This document shows positions 16,801-25,805 of a stretch of DNA of 53,380 nt, piece after piece (the first letter of the stretch is position 1; each line of letters begins with the position of its first letter). The notes under the pieces were generated by a model. That model did not search any database, was not told where the DNA came from, and saw only the letters and a program-made list of their open reading frames with translations. The stretch is from positions 1 to 53,380 of the forward strand of contig JAPPND010000168.1 in NCBI GenBank assembly GCA_028818795.1. The letters are read 5' to 3'. The DNA is from Gammaproteobacteria bacterium. Its GTDB lineage: Bacteria; Pseudomonadota; Gammaproteobacteria; Pseudomonadales; Azotimanducaceae. Made by a program: the position numbers and the translations under genes.

Positions 16801-17340
16801 ATGGATACCTCGAAGGATACGCCAGTTCTTTATCCAATGCCCGGCGAAGGAACCCGAACGCGGCGGGTGTGGGAAATCGCCGACGCGGTCACACGGGAAA
16901 CCGGGCACCGTGCGGCGAGGCGCGATGTCGTTGAACGGTTTGTCGCCGAGAATGGCAACCCCAACACGGCGAACACCCAATACCAGCATTGGAAGGCCGC
17001 ATTCGACGCCCAAGGCGGGTCGCGCGAGACGTCGGCAGGGCCGGAACCGGGCCACGTCGGCCCACAGTCGCTCAAAGTGTCAGCGGATGGCCGTGTCGCG
17101 ATTCCTCAGCCGATGCGTGCGGCCATGTTCCTCGGCGAGGACGGCCACGTCACCGCCCGGGTGATGGACGGCGAGCTTCGTCTAGTGGCCCGGGGTGCCG
17201 CCGTTAGACGGATCCAGAACGAGGCACGGGCTTACAAGAGTCCCGGCGAAAGCGTGGTGGACGAGTTCCTTGGGGACCGGCGCGCGATGTGGGGAGAGCG
17301 GGGAGAGCGGCGAGAGCGGGACGAGCAGGCCAAGCAGTGA
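16801..17340 (+). CDS. AbrB/MazE-type antitoxin with N-terminal extension
   Basis: 179 residues. The C-terminal half (SLKVSADGRVAIPQPMRAAMFLGEDGHVTARVMDGELRLV) is an AbrB/SpoVT swapped-hairpin DNA-binding domain as in VapB and MazE. The N-terminal ~75 residues (RRVWEIADAVTRETGHRAARRDVVERFVAENGN, then NTQYQHWKAAF) are an extra helical, possibly HTH-like domain. The tail GERGERRERDEQAKQ comes from a 10-base near-repeat at about 17289-17321. The stop overlaps the toxin start as GTGA, typical of antitoxin-toxin pairs. Confidence 0.75.
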   Translation: MDTSKDTPVLYPMPGEGTRTRRVWEIADAVTRETGHRAARRDVVERFVAENGNPNTANTQYQHWKAAFDAQGGSRETSAGPEPGHVGPQSLKVSADGRVAIPQPMRAAMFLGEDGHVTARVMDGELRLVARGAAVRRIQNEARAYKSPGESVVDEFLGDRRAMWGERGERRERDEQAKQ

Positions 17341-17720
17341 CGGCATACGTATTCGACAGTTCCGCGCTGCTCGCCATCACCTTCGACGAAGCCGGCGCGG
17401 ATGTCGCCGCCGAATCGCTGGCCGAGGGGATCGTGTCTGCGGTGAATGCCGCCGAGGTCGTCACCCGATACATCGACCAGGGCGCGAGCCCCGACCAAGC
17501 ACGCCGTTGGCTCCAAGACCTCGGTCTCGCCATCCGCCCGTTCGACGAGGGCTTGGCGCTAGAAGCAGGCTTGCTGCGCGAGCGAACCCGAGACAAGGGA
17601 CTCTCGCTGGGGGACCGCGCCTGTCTTGCCTTGGGGATGCGGGAGAGCATTCCGGTGCTGACTGCGGATAGAGCCTGGGCTGAACTCGGTCTCGACGTGT
17701 CGGTTCGCCTCATCCGATGA
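17337..17720 (+). CDS. PIN-domain ribonuclease toxin (VapC-like)
   Basis: A 127-residue PIN protein, GTG start overlapping the antitoxin stop. The acidic residues of the active site are Asp7 (VFDSSALL), Glu40 (NAAEVV), Asp93 (LGDRACLALG) and Asp111 (LTADRAW), the usual four of VapC toxins, which cleave RNA with Mg2+. The length is normal for VapC. Confidence 0.9.
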   Translation: MTAYVFDSSALLAITFDEAGADVAAESLAEGIVSAVNAAEVVTRYIDQGASPDQARRWLQDLGLAIRPFDEGLALEAGLLRERTRDKGLSLGDRACLALGMRESIPVLTADRAWAELGLDVSVRLIR

Positions 17721-17726
17721 CCGGAG

Positions 17727-18155
17727 TCAAGGCGCAGATTCCAGCTCGGCCTTGATCCGCGCCGCGTGTTCGCGGAGCTGCGCGGGTGCCGCGACCGAGC
17801 GGGCGTGCAGCGTCAATCCCTCCCCTTCGTAGCGCGGAATGACGTGGAAATGGATGTGGAACACCGTCTGGCCGGCGTCGGCGCCGTTGAGTTGAACAAT
17901 CATCATTCCCGGGGGCTTGAAGGCCGCCTTCACAGCCCGCGCGACGCGTTGGGTCGTCGTGATCAGTTGCCCGAGCGCCTCGGTGCTCAAGTCGAAGATG
18001 CTCTCTGCGGGCTCGCGGGGAATGATCAGCGTGTGCCCCGGGCTTTGCGGCATCAGGTCCATGAAGCCGAGGCAGTGCTCTTCGTCCAGCACCACGTGGG
18101 CATCCGCCTCGCCACGCAGGATCTTCGCGAAGATGTTGTTGGGGTCGTAGGCCAT
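17727..18155 (-). CDS. HIT-family nucleotide-binding hydrolase
   Basis: A 142-residue HIT (Hint) protein. FHIHFHVIPR contains the histidine triad His100-His102-His104. NIFAKILRGE and GHTLIIPRE are family hallmarks. HIT proteins hydrolyse purine nucleoside phosphoramidates and adenylated metabolites. The Shine-Dalgarno sequence TGAGGAA overlaps the stop codon of the LLM gene upstream, so both are on one leftward mRNA. It ends 6 bp from the end of the convergent toxin gene. Confidence 0.95.
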   Translation of the reverse strand: MAYDPNNIFAKILRGEADAHVVLDEEHCLGFMDLMPQSPGHTLIIPREPAESIFDLSTEALGQLITTTQRVARAVKAAFKPPGMMIVQLNGADAGQTVFHIHFHVIPRYEGEGLTLHARSVAAPAQLREHAARIKAELESAP

Positions 18156-18164
18156 GGCGGTTCC

Positions 18165-19229
18165 TCAGCTTGCCGTGACGGGCATCTCCAAGCCGCGGGG
18201 AATCCCGGGGTTCTCCAAGGCCTGCACCTGCCTCATGGTGTCTCGAAAGCGCTCCTGCTGCTCCGGCGTGGACCTCGGCAACCCCAGCCCCGTTCGGGTC
18301 GCGTACTCCCGGTGTTCGGCGAGGAACCCGGGCAGACCGTCGTAGGTGCACGTCTGCGCTAGAGCCAAGATGTCGTCGACGGTGACGGTGTCGCGCATCT
18401 CGTCCCACCGCCCGCGCAGCGAGAGCGCATGGAGTTTGAGGCCCAACTCCTCGAGTCCGTGCAGCGCCAACACCTTGTGGTACGTCCGGGTGGAGCCGTA
18501 GAACGACAACGCACGGCGCATGCCGAGGGCCTTCTGTTCGATCTCGCTGTCGCTGTCGCCGAGGATGAGATAACCGCTCTCGGCGATTTCGAGGTCGGAC
18601 CACGTACGGCCGCTCCGTTCCAGACCCGTCCTGATAGCCGGAAGCAGTACCCCGCGCATGTACTTGTCCGACATGATGCCGCCGTGGGGCATGATCACGT
18701 CGGCCACCTCCCCCGCCGTACGGGCCATGCCCGGCCCGACCATGGCGAGCCCGACCTTGGGCCGCGGATGTTCGATCGGACCCGGATTGAAGTTGGGCGT
18801 CATCAGGGTGTAGGTGTATTCCTTGCCGAGAAACTGCGCGGGTTTGCCGTCCTGCCAGGTGTCCCAGACGGCGTGCATCATGCGGATGTACTCGCGCATC
18901 CGCGGTGCCGGCGGCGACCACGTGCCCCCGAAACGTCGTTCGTTGTGTCCCTTCACCTGGCTGCCCAGACCCAGGCAGAACCGTCCCCCGGAGAGGTGCT
19001 GCAGATCCCACGCCTCCATGGCCAGCACCATCGGGCTGCGCGGAAACGCGATCGTCACGGAAGTCTGCAGGCCGATGCGCTCGGTCGCCGTTGCGGCCAC
19101 GGTCATGGTGAGCATGGAGTCGTGGGACAGCTCGCCGCAGGTGATGCAGTCGAAGCCCGCGGCCTCCGCCGCGCGGGCCTGCGCCGGCACCGCCGCCGGC
19201 CAGCCGCCGACTCCCGTGATCAATTTCAT
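18165..19229 (-). CDS. LLM-class (F420-type) oxidoreductase
   Basis: A 354-residue luciferase-like protein starting at MKLITGVGGWP; the frame extends further but the ATG at 19229 gives the family N-terminus. RFCLGLGSQVKGHNERRFG is the signature strand of the F420-dependent subgroup, and GLAMVGPGMARTAGEVADVIMPHG is the C-terminal cofactor loop. It is co-transcribed with the HIT gene. The substrate is unknown. It is divergent from the ThuA gene with a 100-bp gap. Confidence 0.85.
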   Translation of the reverse strand: MKLITGVGGWPAAVPAQARAAEAAGFDCITCGELSHDSMLTMTVAATATERIGLQTSVTIAFPRSPMVLAMEAWDLQHLSGGRFCLGLGSQVKGHNERRFGGTWSPPAPRMREYIRMMHAVWDTWQDGKPAQFLGKEYTYTLMTPNFNPGPIEHPRPKVGLAMVGPGMARTAGEVADVIMPHGGIMSDKYMRGVLLPAIRTGLERSGRTWSDLEIAESGYLILGDSDSEIEQKALGMRRALSFYGSTRTYHKVLALHGLEELGLKLHALSLRGRWDEMRDTVTVDDILALAQTCTYDGLPGFLAEHREYATRTGLGLPRSTPEQQERFRDTMRQVQALENPGIPRGLEMPVTAS

Positions 19230-19329
19230 CCAACGTCCTCCCAAGGCAAAGGCCGCAATCATAACCGCGATGACGCCCGAGCCGGGGCGCAGTAGAATCG
19301 ATGCGACCACAAGGGGAGGAAAGGACGAC

Positions 19330-20139
19330 ATGCCCAATCGAGCGCATCTCATCACCGGCGGCTACCCGATCGGGTCGACGGCCGGCCACGACATGGACTA
19401 TGCACGCATCGAACTCCTGCGCCGGCTGTATGCGAGCGGCTACCAGACCACCGTCGCGAACGACTTCACCGACATCGCCGCCCGCCTGGCCGGCGTCGAC
19501 TTCCTGGTCACCTATGTCGCCGGGCCCTATCCCGACGACGAGCAGAGCCGGATCGTCGACGCTTGGCTCGCCGAAGGCGGCAGGTGGTTCGCGCTGCACG
19601 GCACCAGCGGCGGCCGGGCCAAGCGGGTCGACGGCAGCCGACGCCGGAAGATGGTCCGCCTCGCCCACCACGACCTGCTCGGCGCGTTCTTTCTCAACCA
19701 TCCGCCGGTGCGCCGCTTCGATGTCGCCGTCGAGGCGGGCGACCATCCGCTTGTGAACGGCCTGCCCCAGACCTTCGCCGTCACCGACGAGCTCTACCTG
19801 ATCGAACCGGTCGGCGAGAGCCGGGTTCTGCTCACCACCGAACTGGCGGAGGATCCGTCTCCCGAAGGATTCGGCTTCGTCTACGACGAGGACACGTCAG
19901 TTGGCGCCGACGGCAAGACGCGGGTGCTCGGCCTCGAACGCACGGTCGGCGACGGCGCGGTGGCGTACGTCGCGTTAGGCCACTGCCACTCGCCGGCCAC
20001 CAACGCCCAGCCTTTCGTGGACCGGAATGTGGATGCCGAGGGCAAAACGCCGCTGCGGTTCCGAGGCGCGTGGGAGACTCCCGAGTTCGGGCGGATTCTG
20101 GACAACGCGATGGGCTGGGGCCAAAACGCTGCCGCGTAG
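19330..20139 (+). CDS. ThuA-like domain protein
   Basis: 269 residues with a class I glutamine amidotransferase-like fold of the ThuA family: HLITGGYPIGSTAGHDMDYARI, VDFLVTYVAGPYPDDEQ, LHGTSGG, HPLVNGLPQTFAVTDELY and YVALGHCHS. ThuA proteins are linked to sugar (trehalose) utilisation but their reaction is not firmly known. AGGAAAGGACGAC before the ATG is a strong ribosome site. 20140-20303 downstream shows no gene. Confidence 0.8.
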   Translation: MPNRAHLITGGYPIGSTAGHDMDYARIELLRRLYASGYQTTVANDFTDIAARLAGVDFLVTYVAGPYPDDEQSRIVDAWLAEGGRWFALHGTSGGRAKRVDGSRRRKMVRLAHHDLLGAFFLNHPPVRRFDVAVEAGDHPLVNGLPQTFAVTDELYLIEPVGESRVLLTTELAEDPSPEGFGFVYDEDTSVGADGKTRVLGLERTVGDGAVAYVALGHCHSPATNAQPFVDRNVDAEGKTPLRFRGAWETPEFGRILDNAMGWGQNAAA

Positions 20140-20303
20140 CGCGGCCGAACGCTAGTTCTGGCACTCCGCGCGTCCAGCGGGGCTCTTGCCGAGCTCACGG
20201 GATGCGTGCGGGCACCTTTCGACTAGCCGACCCGCGCATACGTCCACCTAGGGGTGTCCGAGATGCGAAAACCCGTATTGCGTATTGCGACCTAAGCGTT
20301 CCC

Positions 20304-21592
20304 CTACGACGTATCTCGGCTCGACTTCCCGTGCAACCTACCTAGGCTGTCCGGCCACAGCAGAAACACGCCCAGCGCTTCGCACAGACCCAACCATGTG
20401 CCGTCGGCAGGCTCCCTCTCCACCATCAGTACCGCCCGGACCGGTCGGGCTAGCCGCCGTGTCAACGCGTCCTGATAGCGGAGTACCTGCCCTAGCCCGA
20501 GACGAAGCTGCTTCTCCTCGTTCGACTTCGTCAGGCTCTTTACCTCCGCAACCCACCAGTCATTCCCCGTTCGCCATGCCAGGTCGTAGCCGGGATCCTC
20601 GGAGCCCGGCGACAACGGTGCTAGCCCCAATCCGGTAACGCGGTCGGCAAGCGCGTTTTGCGTGGCGGCGTGCGCTCGGGAAGCCCGATCCACCATCGCC
20701 GGATCAACCAAGAAGGGATCGCGATGCGCGACGCTTTCCTTTGAAGGGGCGCCGGTAGTCCGCACCCACCCCGACGGGCTCGCCGAGTCTGAAGCACTCC
20801 CTCCTACCGGGCGCATGAGCGAAAACATCTCGACGAAGAACGTCGGCAGCTTGAACAGATAGCCTTGGAGAGGCCGGATATCCCTCTTGGACCCGACCTC
20901 GAACGGGAAATACACCGGCCCGCCGTGCGCAGCCGTCAGTCGATCAAGATAGTGCTTGATCTCATCCCGCGTTTGCGAATCTCCGCCACCGGCAAGGCCA
21001 CCTCGAGCTCCGTATAGCTTTCGAGTCCGACGTACCACCCGGGCCGCCCGTAGGGCTGTATTCCCGCCCTCTGCGTGCGTCCGTGCGCGGCCCAGACCAC
21101 GTCGTCCTCCCAGAAATCTCCCGATGCAACGGATCGCGCGACGATTCCACGCGAGGCCCTGTGGTAGTGGAATATGACGTCGCCCTTCCTCACCTCCTTG
21201 AGGATCGAATAGCCCCAGAACATGTCACCCTTCTGGTCGGTTTGGGGAGACTTCAGGTTCGCACTCAGGTCCTTCCTGTCGGTGACCTCCAGCCAGAAAG
21301 TCTCCGAATCTCTCGTCGCATCCCACCACCTGCTGAGTTCAGCCAACCCGTGCTCCTCCAAACGCCTTGCGACGCGTCGCGTTTGCAAAACAAGCCGGGA
21401 ACTGTGATCGCGAGCATGCTTCGCTACACGCCTCACTCGCTCCCGATCTGTTCCGGCGTCTTCGCCCCCATAGAGCGACGCCTCGAACAGTAATGTGCGC
21501 CCTTCCGACAGATTCGTAAAGACCCTCGGCGCCGCCGCGCACCACATCGTCCCGCGTCGAACGACAGGTCTAGGCGGCCCGGCCGATTCCAA
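20304..21592 (-). pseudogene. PUA/EVE-like domain fused to PD-(D/E)XK nuclease, frameshifted
   Basis: Two adjoining frames form one protein. The first (21592 or ATG 21547 to ~20968) has a helical N-terminus and an EVE/PUA-like modified-base reader: TFWLEVTDRKDL, KGDMFWGYSIL, GDVIFHYHRASRGIVARS. The second (to 20304) has DEIKHYLDRLTAAHGG and a PD-(D/E)XK core, GYDLAW with WWVAEVKS and KQLRLGLGQVLRYQDAL. They join if one base is restored at the GGG near 20968 (CGC GGx GAT GAG). The architecture is that of modification-dependent restriction enzymes. A sequencing error in a homopolymer is possible. The region sits in the toxin-antitoxin island. Confidence 0.65.
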
Positions 21593-22242
21593 AGCGTGGT
21601 CCTAGACTGGGGTGGCGTGCCATTCGGTCGTGCCCGACCTAGCCTTCTCCTGAAAACGTCCAAAACGTGCGACGTGCATAGCGCTGCTACGAAGATCGGC
21701 CGCCCGCAACGGGAGAGCCAGGCGCCGACGTCGTCCTCAGCCCTGGGAGCACCGTTCGGCAGGACCAGCACCAAGTCTTCCGTCAAGATTGGTTCTTGTT
21801 CCGACCGCCGTCGCTCAAGGCGCTCAAGGACGTCTACTACAGGTGCGACTTCGGGCTCCGTTGAGTGGGCGCCGCCACCAAGGGTCACGACCCTCGATTG
21901 GGTCAGGCAACGATGCCACGGCGCAAAACGCGACGGTACGGTACAACGTCAAGGGGTGATCGGCACGATCACGGCAACCTATCCGAATACCCTGACGTTG
22001 ACCGCTCCGTGTGCTTGGCGAGGGCGAGCAGGACTTCCGATGTTTGACGAGCAAAGGGGGCAGAGGCCTGTCGTTTGCGGCTTGGGCGTCTTGGGATCGA
22101 CTATCGGTAAGGCGTTTCGGGTGTCGATAGACGTTGTGCTATCTCTTCGCAGACCCCGGCAGATTCGAGGATCCGAAACACATGCACTCGAGGCGCGTGG
22201 GTAAGGCCGAAGGACGAGTGCCATCGACAGTTCTAGGGATGT
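21593..22242. other. Gap with a possible leftward coding remnant
   Basis: A leftward frame from a GTG at 21888 to about 21560 has plausible coding character (LERRRSEQEPILTEDLVLVLPNG, DDVGAWLSRCG) and could be the 5' part of the restriction protein before a further frameshift, with LDLSFDAG meeting MWCAAAPRVF. From 21889 to 22242 I see no gene, RNA or repeat. Confidence 0.25.
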
Positions 22243-22476
22243 CTAGCCGACCCCGCAAGAGGCTCCGCAACTACCGCCGCCGTCGGCCCCGCCAGCACCG
22301 CCGTCGCTGTCCGATGCGTCGGTGTCAGATCCGTCGGGTACAACCGCCGGCATCATCAACAACGCCGAACTGTCGGAGCCGTCCCGGCGTTTTCTGCGCA
22401 CTTCCTCGGCCATATCATCGCCTAGGGTCGCCTCGTCAGCGGATCCGCCGAACAGCGTTTGCAACCATTTCCACAT
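22243..22476 (-). CDS. Small acidic protein with Gly/Cys-rich tail, unknown function
   Basis: 77 residues. It begins MWKWLQTLFGG (amphipathic) followed by a charged stretch, a Ser/Asp-rich linker and a tail GGADGGGSCGASCGVG. A strong Shine-Dalgarno sequence GGAGGT lies 8 bases before the ATG, which supports a real gene. The Gly-Cys tail resembles those of other small bacterial proteins of unknown role. I cannot assign a function. Confidence 0.55.
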   Translation of the reverse strand: MWKWLQTLFGGSADEATLGDDMAEEVRRKRRDGSDSSALLMMPAVVPDGSDTDASDSDGGAGGADGGGSCGASCGVG

Positions 22477-22594
22477 GACCGAATACCTCCGCTGTCAATC
22501 GCAAGCAAGCATACCGCGACGCAGATGCCCCGCGTCTTCTTGACTCGCAAGCACGACCTCTACAGTGTCACGCGGCAACCCTCACCCCAACATG

Positions 22595-22623
22595 TTCATA
22601 TTTCCGTGCAAAAGGCGGATAAT
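22595..22623 (+). promoter_or_regulatory. Sigma70-like promoter for AbiE pair 2
   Basis: TTCATA (22595-22600), a 17-bp spacer and GATAAT (22618-22623). The -10 box ends 5 bases before the ATG at 22629, so the mRNA would begin at about the start codon, i.e. leaderless. Confidence 0.4.
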
Positions 22624-22628
22624 AGGGC

Positions 22629-23450
22629 ATGGTTCGTAGTCGAAAAGCGCTGTCCAACTACATCGACCGGCTTCTCTCCGAAGGCCGCTCGGTGTTCACC
22701 CCTGCACAGGCCGAAGACGAGCTTGGCATCACGCACCGGTCCTTTCTAGACGCCTCGGAGCGCCTGCAACGGTCTGGGAAGCTCATCAGACCGCGCCAAG
22801 GATTCTATGTCGTCGTCCCGCCGCAATACGCCAGCTGGGGCGCACCCCCGCCAGCATGGTTCATCGACGCCCTGATGCGTTGGGAGAACGAAGCCTACTA
22901 CGTTGCCTTGCTGAAGGCTGCCGAGTTGCACGGCGCCACGCATCAGGCCGTCATGCAGTTTCAAGTCGTGTGCGGCAAACGACTGCCGGAGATCCGCGCT
23001 GGCCGCAGTCTCATCGTGTTCTACTTCCGCGGCGCAATGGCACCCCCGGTCGCAGGAGTCGAGGACCGAAAAACGGATACGGGAACGATGAAGGTATCGT
23101 CGGCAGCCTTGACGGCCCTCGACCTCCTCCGGTACCCGCAGGCGTCCGGAGGGATTGACAACGTAGCCACCGTCCTTGCCGAACTTGCCCCCGCGATCGA
23201 ACCCGACGAGCTTGCGTCGCTGTCGACCCGGATGGAGCGGTCAGTCGTCCAGCGGCTGGGCCATCTTTTGGACTGGCTTGGTGCGGACCGCCTGGCGCAA
23301 CCCATGCTGGACGCCCTGCTGTCGAAGTCACCGCTGCGTTGGACCGAACTCGAGCGAGAAACCCGCGACCCGGATTTCGCCTCCGACCTACCGCTGCAGG
23401 ATCCCAAGTGGCGTATCGTGGCGCACCGTCCACCCGAACCTGACCTGTGA
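22629..23450 (+). CDS. AbiEi-type antitoxin (AbiE pair 2)
   Basis: 273 residues. The N-terminal domain (YIDRLLSEGRSVFTPAQAEDELGI, DASERLQRSGKLIRPRQGFYVVVPPQYASWGAPPPAWFIDALM) is the winged helix typical of AbiEi/AbiGi antitoxins. The middle (YYVALLKAAELHGATHQAVMQFQVV) and RSLIVFYFR match the family. It overlaps the toxin start as GTGA. Longer than the antitoxin of pair 1 (188), so a different subfamily. Confidence 0.85.
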   Translation: MVRSRKALSNYIDRLLSEGRSVFTPAQAEDELGITHRSFLDASERLQRSGKLIRPRQGFYVVVPPQYASWGAPPPAWFIDALMRWENEAYYVALLKAAELHGATHQAVMQFQVVCGKRLPEIRAGRSLIVFYFRGAMAPPVAGVEDRKTDTGTMKVSSAALTALDLLRYPQASGGIDNVATVLAELAPAIEPDELASLSTRMERSVVQRLGHLLDWLGADRLAQPMLDALLSKSPLRWTELERETRDPDFASDLPLQDPKWRIVAHRPPEPDL

Positions 23451-24310
23451 TCCCGTCGCAGAACATCGTCGCCTGGGCCAATGTGGTCCCCTGGGTGGAG
23501 CCCCGCCAAGTCGAACAGGACTTGATCATCAGCCGCTCGCTGGTCGAGATTTTCAGCGACCGCCGCCTGCGCGACGCGCTTCGGTTCCGGGGCGGCACGG
23601 CTCTGAACAAACTGCACCTCCCCAGCCCATTGCGCTATTCGGAAGACATCGACCTCGTGCGCACTTCGAGGGGACCGATCGGGCCCATCGTCGACCGCCT
23701 CAGGGCCACGCTCGAGCCATGGCTCGGGGCGGCGCAGTTCGCCCAGAGTCCGGTGGCTCCGAAGCTGCGATTCCGTGCCGAACCGGAAGACGGAAGCGGC
23801 GTGCCGATCCGCCTGAAAATCGAGATCAACACCCGTGAAGTCGAAGCCTTCGATCCGCCCGTCACACGGCGCCTCGAAATGGCGAACCCATGGTTCGCCG
23901 GCCAAGCCGACATTCCCACCTTCTCGTCCGAGGAGATGCTGGCAACGAAGCTCAGGGCGCTGCTGCAGAGGAACAAGGGTCGCGACCTGTACGACCTGGC
24001 GGAGGGTCTAGCCGTCCTCGAACCGTTGGACGTCGGTCGCGTGGTCGAGATATTCCGTTGCTACATGCACTCGTCCGGCCTCACCATCTCCCGCGCCCAG
24101 GCGCAGGAGCGCATGTTCGCGAAGCTGGCTCTCCCGCGGCTCTGGCTCGACATCCGCCCTTTACTGCCAGCCCACCGTGCCGCTGCGCACACCGCGGCAA
24201 CGCAGGCGGAGTCCTTCCGGCGGGTCTTCACGCACCTCATCGACCGACTCCCCGGTGACCCCTGGGCGCGCACAGAAGTGATGAAGGCACGATTCGGCAT
24301 CGAATGGTGA
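23447..24310 (+). CDS. AbiEii-type nucleotidyltransferase toxin (AbiE pair 2)
   Basis: 287 residues, GTG start. RGGTALNKLHL (48-58) and YSEDIDLV (64-71) are the nucleotidyltransferase active site. KIEINTREVEAF, EEMLATKLRALLQRNKGRDLYDLAE are the conserved downstream blocks. It is the toxin of a type IV (AbiE) system; such toxins act as abortive-infection effectors. The pair is complete and intact. Confidence 0.9.
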   Translation: MIPSQNIVAWANVVPWVEPRQVEQDLIISRSLVEIFSDRRLRDALRFRGGTALNKLHLPSPLRYSEDIDLVRTSRGPIGPIVDRLRATLEPWLGAAQFAQSPVAPKLRFRAEPEDGSGVPIRLKIEINTREVEAFDPPVTRRLEMANPWFAGQADIPTFSSEEMLATKLRALLQRNKGRDLYDLAEGLAVLEPLDVGRVVEIFRCYMHSSGLTISRAQAQERMFAKLALPRLWLDIRPLLPAHRAAAHTAATQAESFRRVFTHLIDRLPGDPWARTEVMKARFGIEW

Positions 24311-24388
24311 GCGTGCCGTGCTTCCCGCTCGAAAGTCCGCACCGGCCGCAACGCCGGTTGTCTCGCCGGGGCCGGCTGGCGGCCCGTC

Positions 24389-24997
24389 CTACCCGTAGGT
24401 CAGTAGCGAAGGCGGCAGGTGTCCGACGTCGTTGAGGCCCGTGACCTGGGTGCCCAGGTACGTCTTCGAGGAGACGCGGCAAATGCCGCAGTTGTGAATG
24501 TCGAACCGGGCCCAGGCGTCGAGACGAACGGCGAGCACGCGGCATAGCAGGTAGCGGATGACGTTGCCGTGGCAGACCAAGAGCGTCGTGCCCTCGTTGT
24601 CGGACTCGAAGTAGCGGGAGTAGGCCCGGTCGAGGTGCTCCCGGCACTCCGCGGTCTGCGAAGCCTTCACGCCCTCCGGGTAGAACACTTCCTGGCCGGG
24701 CGGAACCGACGGTACGCATTCGCAGATGTCCGCGTCGGTCTCGATGGTGATCGACGGGTGGTGGCTGGCGACCTCGTCGGCGGTCTGGCGCGCACGGCGG
24801 TACTCGCTCGCCACGATGCGGTCGATGGACTCGTCCTTGAGCCGCTCAGCAGTGGCCGCAGCCTGCTTCTTGCCCAGCGCCGTGAGTCCACCGAGTTGAT
24901 TGGGCGCGGCGTCGTTGTGCTGGCCGTGCCGCAACAGGATGACGCTGCGCAGGGGCCGGATCATCCCGTGGGCCGGCTGCGGTTGACTGGTACTCAT
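24389..24997 (-). CDS. Histidine phosphatase superfamily protein
   Basis: 202 residues. LLRHGQH (21-27) carries the phosphorylated His24 and Arg23; SEYRRARQTADEV is the second arginine block; LLVCHGNVIRYL carries the distal His143. This is the phosphoglycerate mutase-like/PGAM5-like fold. The substrate (sugar phosphate, nucleotide or phosphoprotein) is not clear. The gap to the next leftward gene, 24998-25194, is empty. Confidence 0.85.
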   Translation of the reverse strand: MSTSQPQPAHGMIRPLRSVILLRHGQHNDAAPNQLGGLTALGKKQAAATAERLKDESIDRIVASEYRRARQTADEVASHHPSITIETDADICECVPSVPPGQEVFYPEGVKASQTAECREHLDRAYSRYFESDNEGTTLLVCHGNVIRYLLCRVLAVRLDAWARFDIHNCGICRVSSKTYLGTQVTGLNDVGHLPPSLLTYG

Positions 24998-25194
24998 TGG
25001 CGGCTCCCCGACTCGAGAAGGCGGTTTCGGGTGCGCATTCTACGGTCGCACGGTCGCGCCACACCACTACCGGCGAGCGCGGAACAGCGACAGCCGCATC
25101 GCACGTTGACCTTGACGCATCCCGATCAGCACGCTCGCTTCGAATCAGCTACACGTACGGCCCCGACACAGTGGCCCGGCGTAGGCGGGTTCGC

Positions 25195-25728
25195 CTACTT
25201 GCGCCGCTTCAGGTCGATCGTGGTCTTCTCTTCGGTGAGTTCGCCGTCCACCATGCTTCGCCACGTGGTGGTGAGACGATCATCGCCGTCGAAGACGTAA
25301 ACGGCCTGGCTCATGTACGCCGACTTCGGCGATGCGAGATTGGTGATGCTCTCGAAGCGCAGCTCAAGGCGATCATCATCGCCCGTGGCTTCGACCACAA
25401 GACGTGGCTGGTTGCCCGCTGCGCAGTAGTGCGTCATCAAGACCCGGTCGCCGTCGGCGTGGTACATGTTGACCATTTCGTGGCCATCGGAACTGTTCGG
25501 GAACATGGTCTCCACAACCGCCGAACCCCCGGCGGTCAATCGGAACGTGGATCCCACAACATCCGTTTCGCGACCGTCTTCGTCCAGCAGCATCCAGTCG
25601 CCCTCGAGCGCCGCCAGTTTCTCCATCACGCCGGCTTTCTCCCCGGCGAAAACAGCCAAGCCCGGTGCGAGCAGAAACACGCTGGCGATCAGTAGTCCGT
25701 TCCTCATCGAACTCGTACTCCACTTCAT
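25195..25728 (-). CDS. Secreted lipocalin-like hypothetical protein
   Basis: 177 residues with a signal peptide (LLIASVFLLAPGLAVFAG). The mature part starts EKLAALEGDWMLLDEDG and continues as beta-strand-rich sequence (GSAVVETMFP, DGDRVLMTHYCAAGNQPRLV), like DUF1579/DUF6265-type calycin proteins. The role is unknown. The second ATG at 25707 has a better ribosome site (GGAG) and may be the true start. Confidence 0.6.
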   Translation of the reverse strand: MKWSTSSMRNGLLIASVFLLAPGLAVFAGEKAGVMEKLAALEGDWMLLDEDGRETDVVGSTFRLTAGGSAVVETMFPNSSDGHEMVNMYHADGDRVLMTHYCAAGNQPRLVVEATGDDDRLELRFESITNLASPKSAYMSQAVYVFDGDDRLTTTWRSMVDGELTEEKTTIDLKRRK

Positions 25729-25805
25729 GACGGGCGGCTAGTGTAGCGGCATGACTCCCGATCGGACAGGCAAGATGCGGCAATGAATCGTGCTAACGTC
25801 CCCGT

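Noticed and set aside
17710-19746. 678-codon leftward open frame across HIT, LLM and ThuA genes
   Set aside because: Shadow; it has no protein-like motifs and the three real genes lie in other frames.
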